From assembly GCA_031213475.1 (NCBI GenBank), contig JARUPZ010000013.1, forward strand, positions 5,622,739 through 5,686,738: 64,000 nt of DNA. Reading direction: 5' to 3'. The notes beneath the pieces were generated by a model that was not told the DNA's origin, did not search any database, and saw only the letters and a program-made list of their open reading frames with translations. This document shows, piece by piece, positions 63,623-64,000 of the stretch. Each line of letters opens with the position of its first letter. The stretch's first letter is position 1. The stretch comes from Nereocystis luetkeana (taxonomy: Eukaryota; Sar; Phaeophyceae; Laminariales; Laminariaceae). The translations under genes and the position numbers were made by a program.

Positions 63623-64000
63623 AGTGTACTATGATGTAGGACATGGACATGAGCCTTGAGCCCACCGTTCACAACCTTTCAGCGTTCTCCCTTCTTGCTT
63701 GTTGCCTATTGGCTCACTCATTGGCAGCCGTTTCAGATTGGCTCTTCGGTGTTCGAGTGCATGGAAGCATCATCTCGCGCCTGCGAGAAAGAACATGTGC
63801 TCGTGCACAAACTATTCTTAAGAGGTCAGCTTACCGTGCGTTGCGACAGCCCTCCACCATGTGCTTCCTGACATGACACGACGGCACGGCTACGGCTATT
63901 TTTACCCGTATCCTACTCATCAAACACCCCGTGATCGACCTCCTCCTATGCGCGAGTACGTGCTTGCCTCGACGCGCAACTATCTTGCATAGTTCTTGTT

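Larger units (their letters stand above)
61180..64000. other. WHEP-gene intron, no further exon supported
   Basis: Apart from MITE-B and the duplication near 63.4 kb, no exon was supported. A B-box-like GGTTCAAGTCTGGG on the minus strand near 62240 lacks a matching A box. Confidence 0.5.

Overview
This is a 64 kb piece of a nuclear genome from a eukaryote, most likely a photosynthetic stramenopile (ochrophyte alga). The best evidence is a spliced gene for a thylakoid-lumen PsbP-family protein. Its N-terminus has a signal peptide ending in an F-containing cleavage motif, then a short transit region, then a lumen-targeting segment, which is the layout used in complex plastids. Genes are sparse, introns run from about 48 nt to about 9.3 kb, and most of the DNA is repeats. 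No operon, rRNA or bacterial feature was seen. No retrovirus, LTR element or other capsid-bearing element was recognised.

Layout. (1) 0.1-9.4 kb: a minus-strand gene of unknown function (called gene A here). Its exons are recognised by coding-like frames, splice sites and matching phases. (2) 7.2-28.4 kb: the plus-strand PsbP-like gene, seven exons and 284 codons. Its first exon lies among gene A exons on the other strand, so the two genes appear to interleave. (3) 28.4-38.9 kb: a repeat-dense stretch with many small inverted-repeat elements and the last two exons of a minus-strand gene (gene C). (4) 38.9-53.9 kb: a plus-strand gene of unknown function (gene B), with an acidic and glycine-rich middle and at least ten candidate exons. 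(5) 54-60 kb: repeats and a 5'-truncated LINE reverse transcriptase on the minus strand. (6) 60.5-61.2 kb: the first exon of a gene with a WHEP domain, probably an aminoacyl-tRNA synthetase, which runs out of the window.

Repeats. At least five dispersed families recur: a TA-flanked MITE (MITE-A, about 110 bp, ends TTACGGGGGACC); a TTAA-flanked palindromic MITE that looks piggyBac-like (MITE-B, about 95 bp); SINE-sized elements ending in GAGTAC followed by a poly(C) tract (SINE-C, and a second family sharing the same end); a GATC-rich element of about 280 bp; and a 280 bp family (repeat M). The most striking signal is the 9-mer TACCWGGTA, seen at least 28 times by hand where about 0.5 is expected. 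Aligned copies of other repeats with and without it show that CCWGG has been inserted at a TA with duplication of the TA.

All gene models come from reading frames, splice dinucleotides and phase only. No transcript or database search was available. The PsbP call, the LINE and the WHEP domain rest on family knowledge. Genes A, B and C are not recognised.
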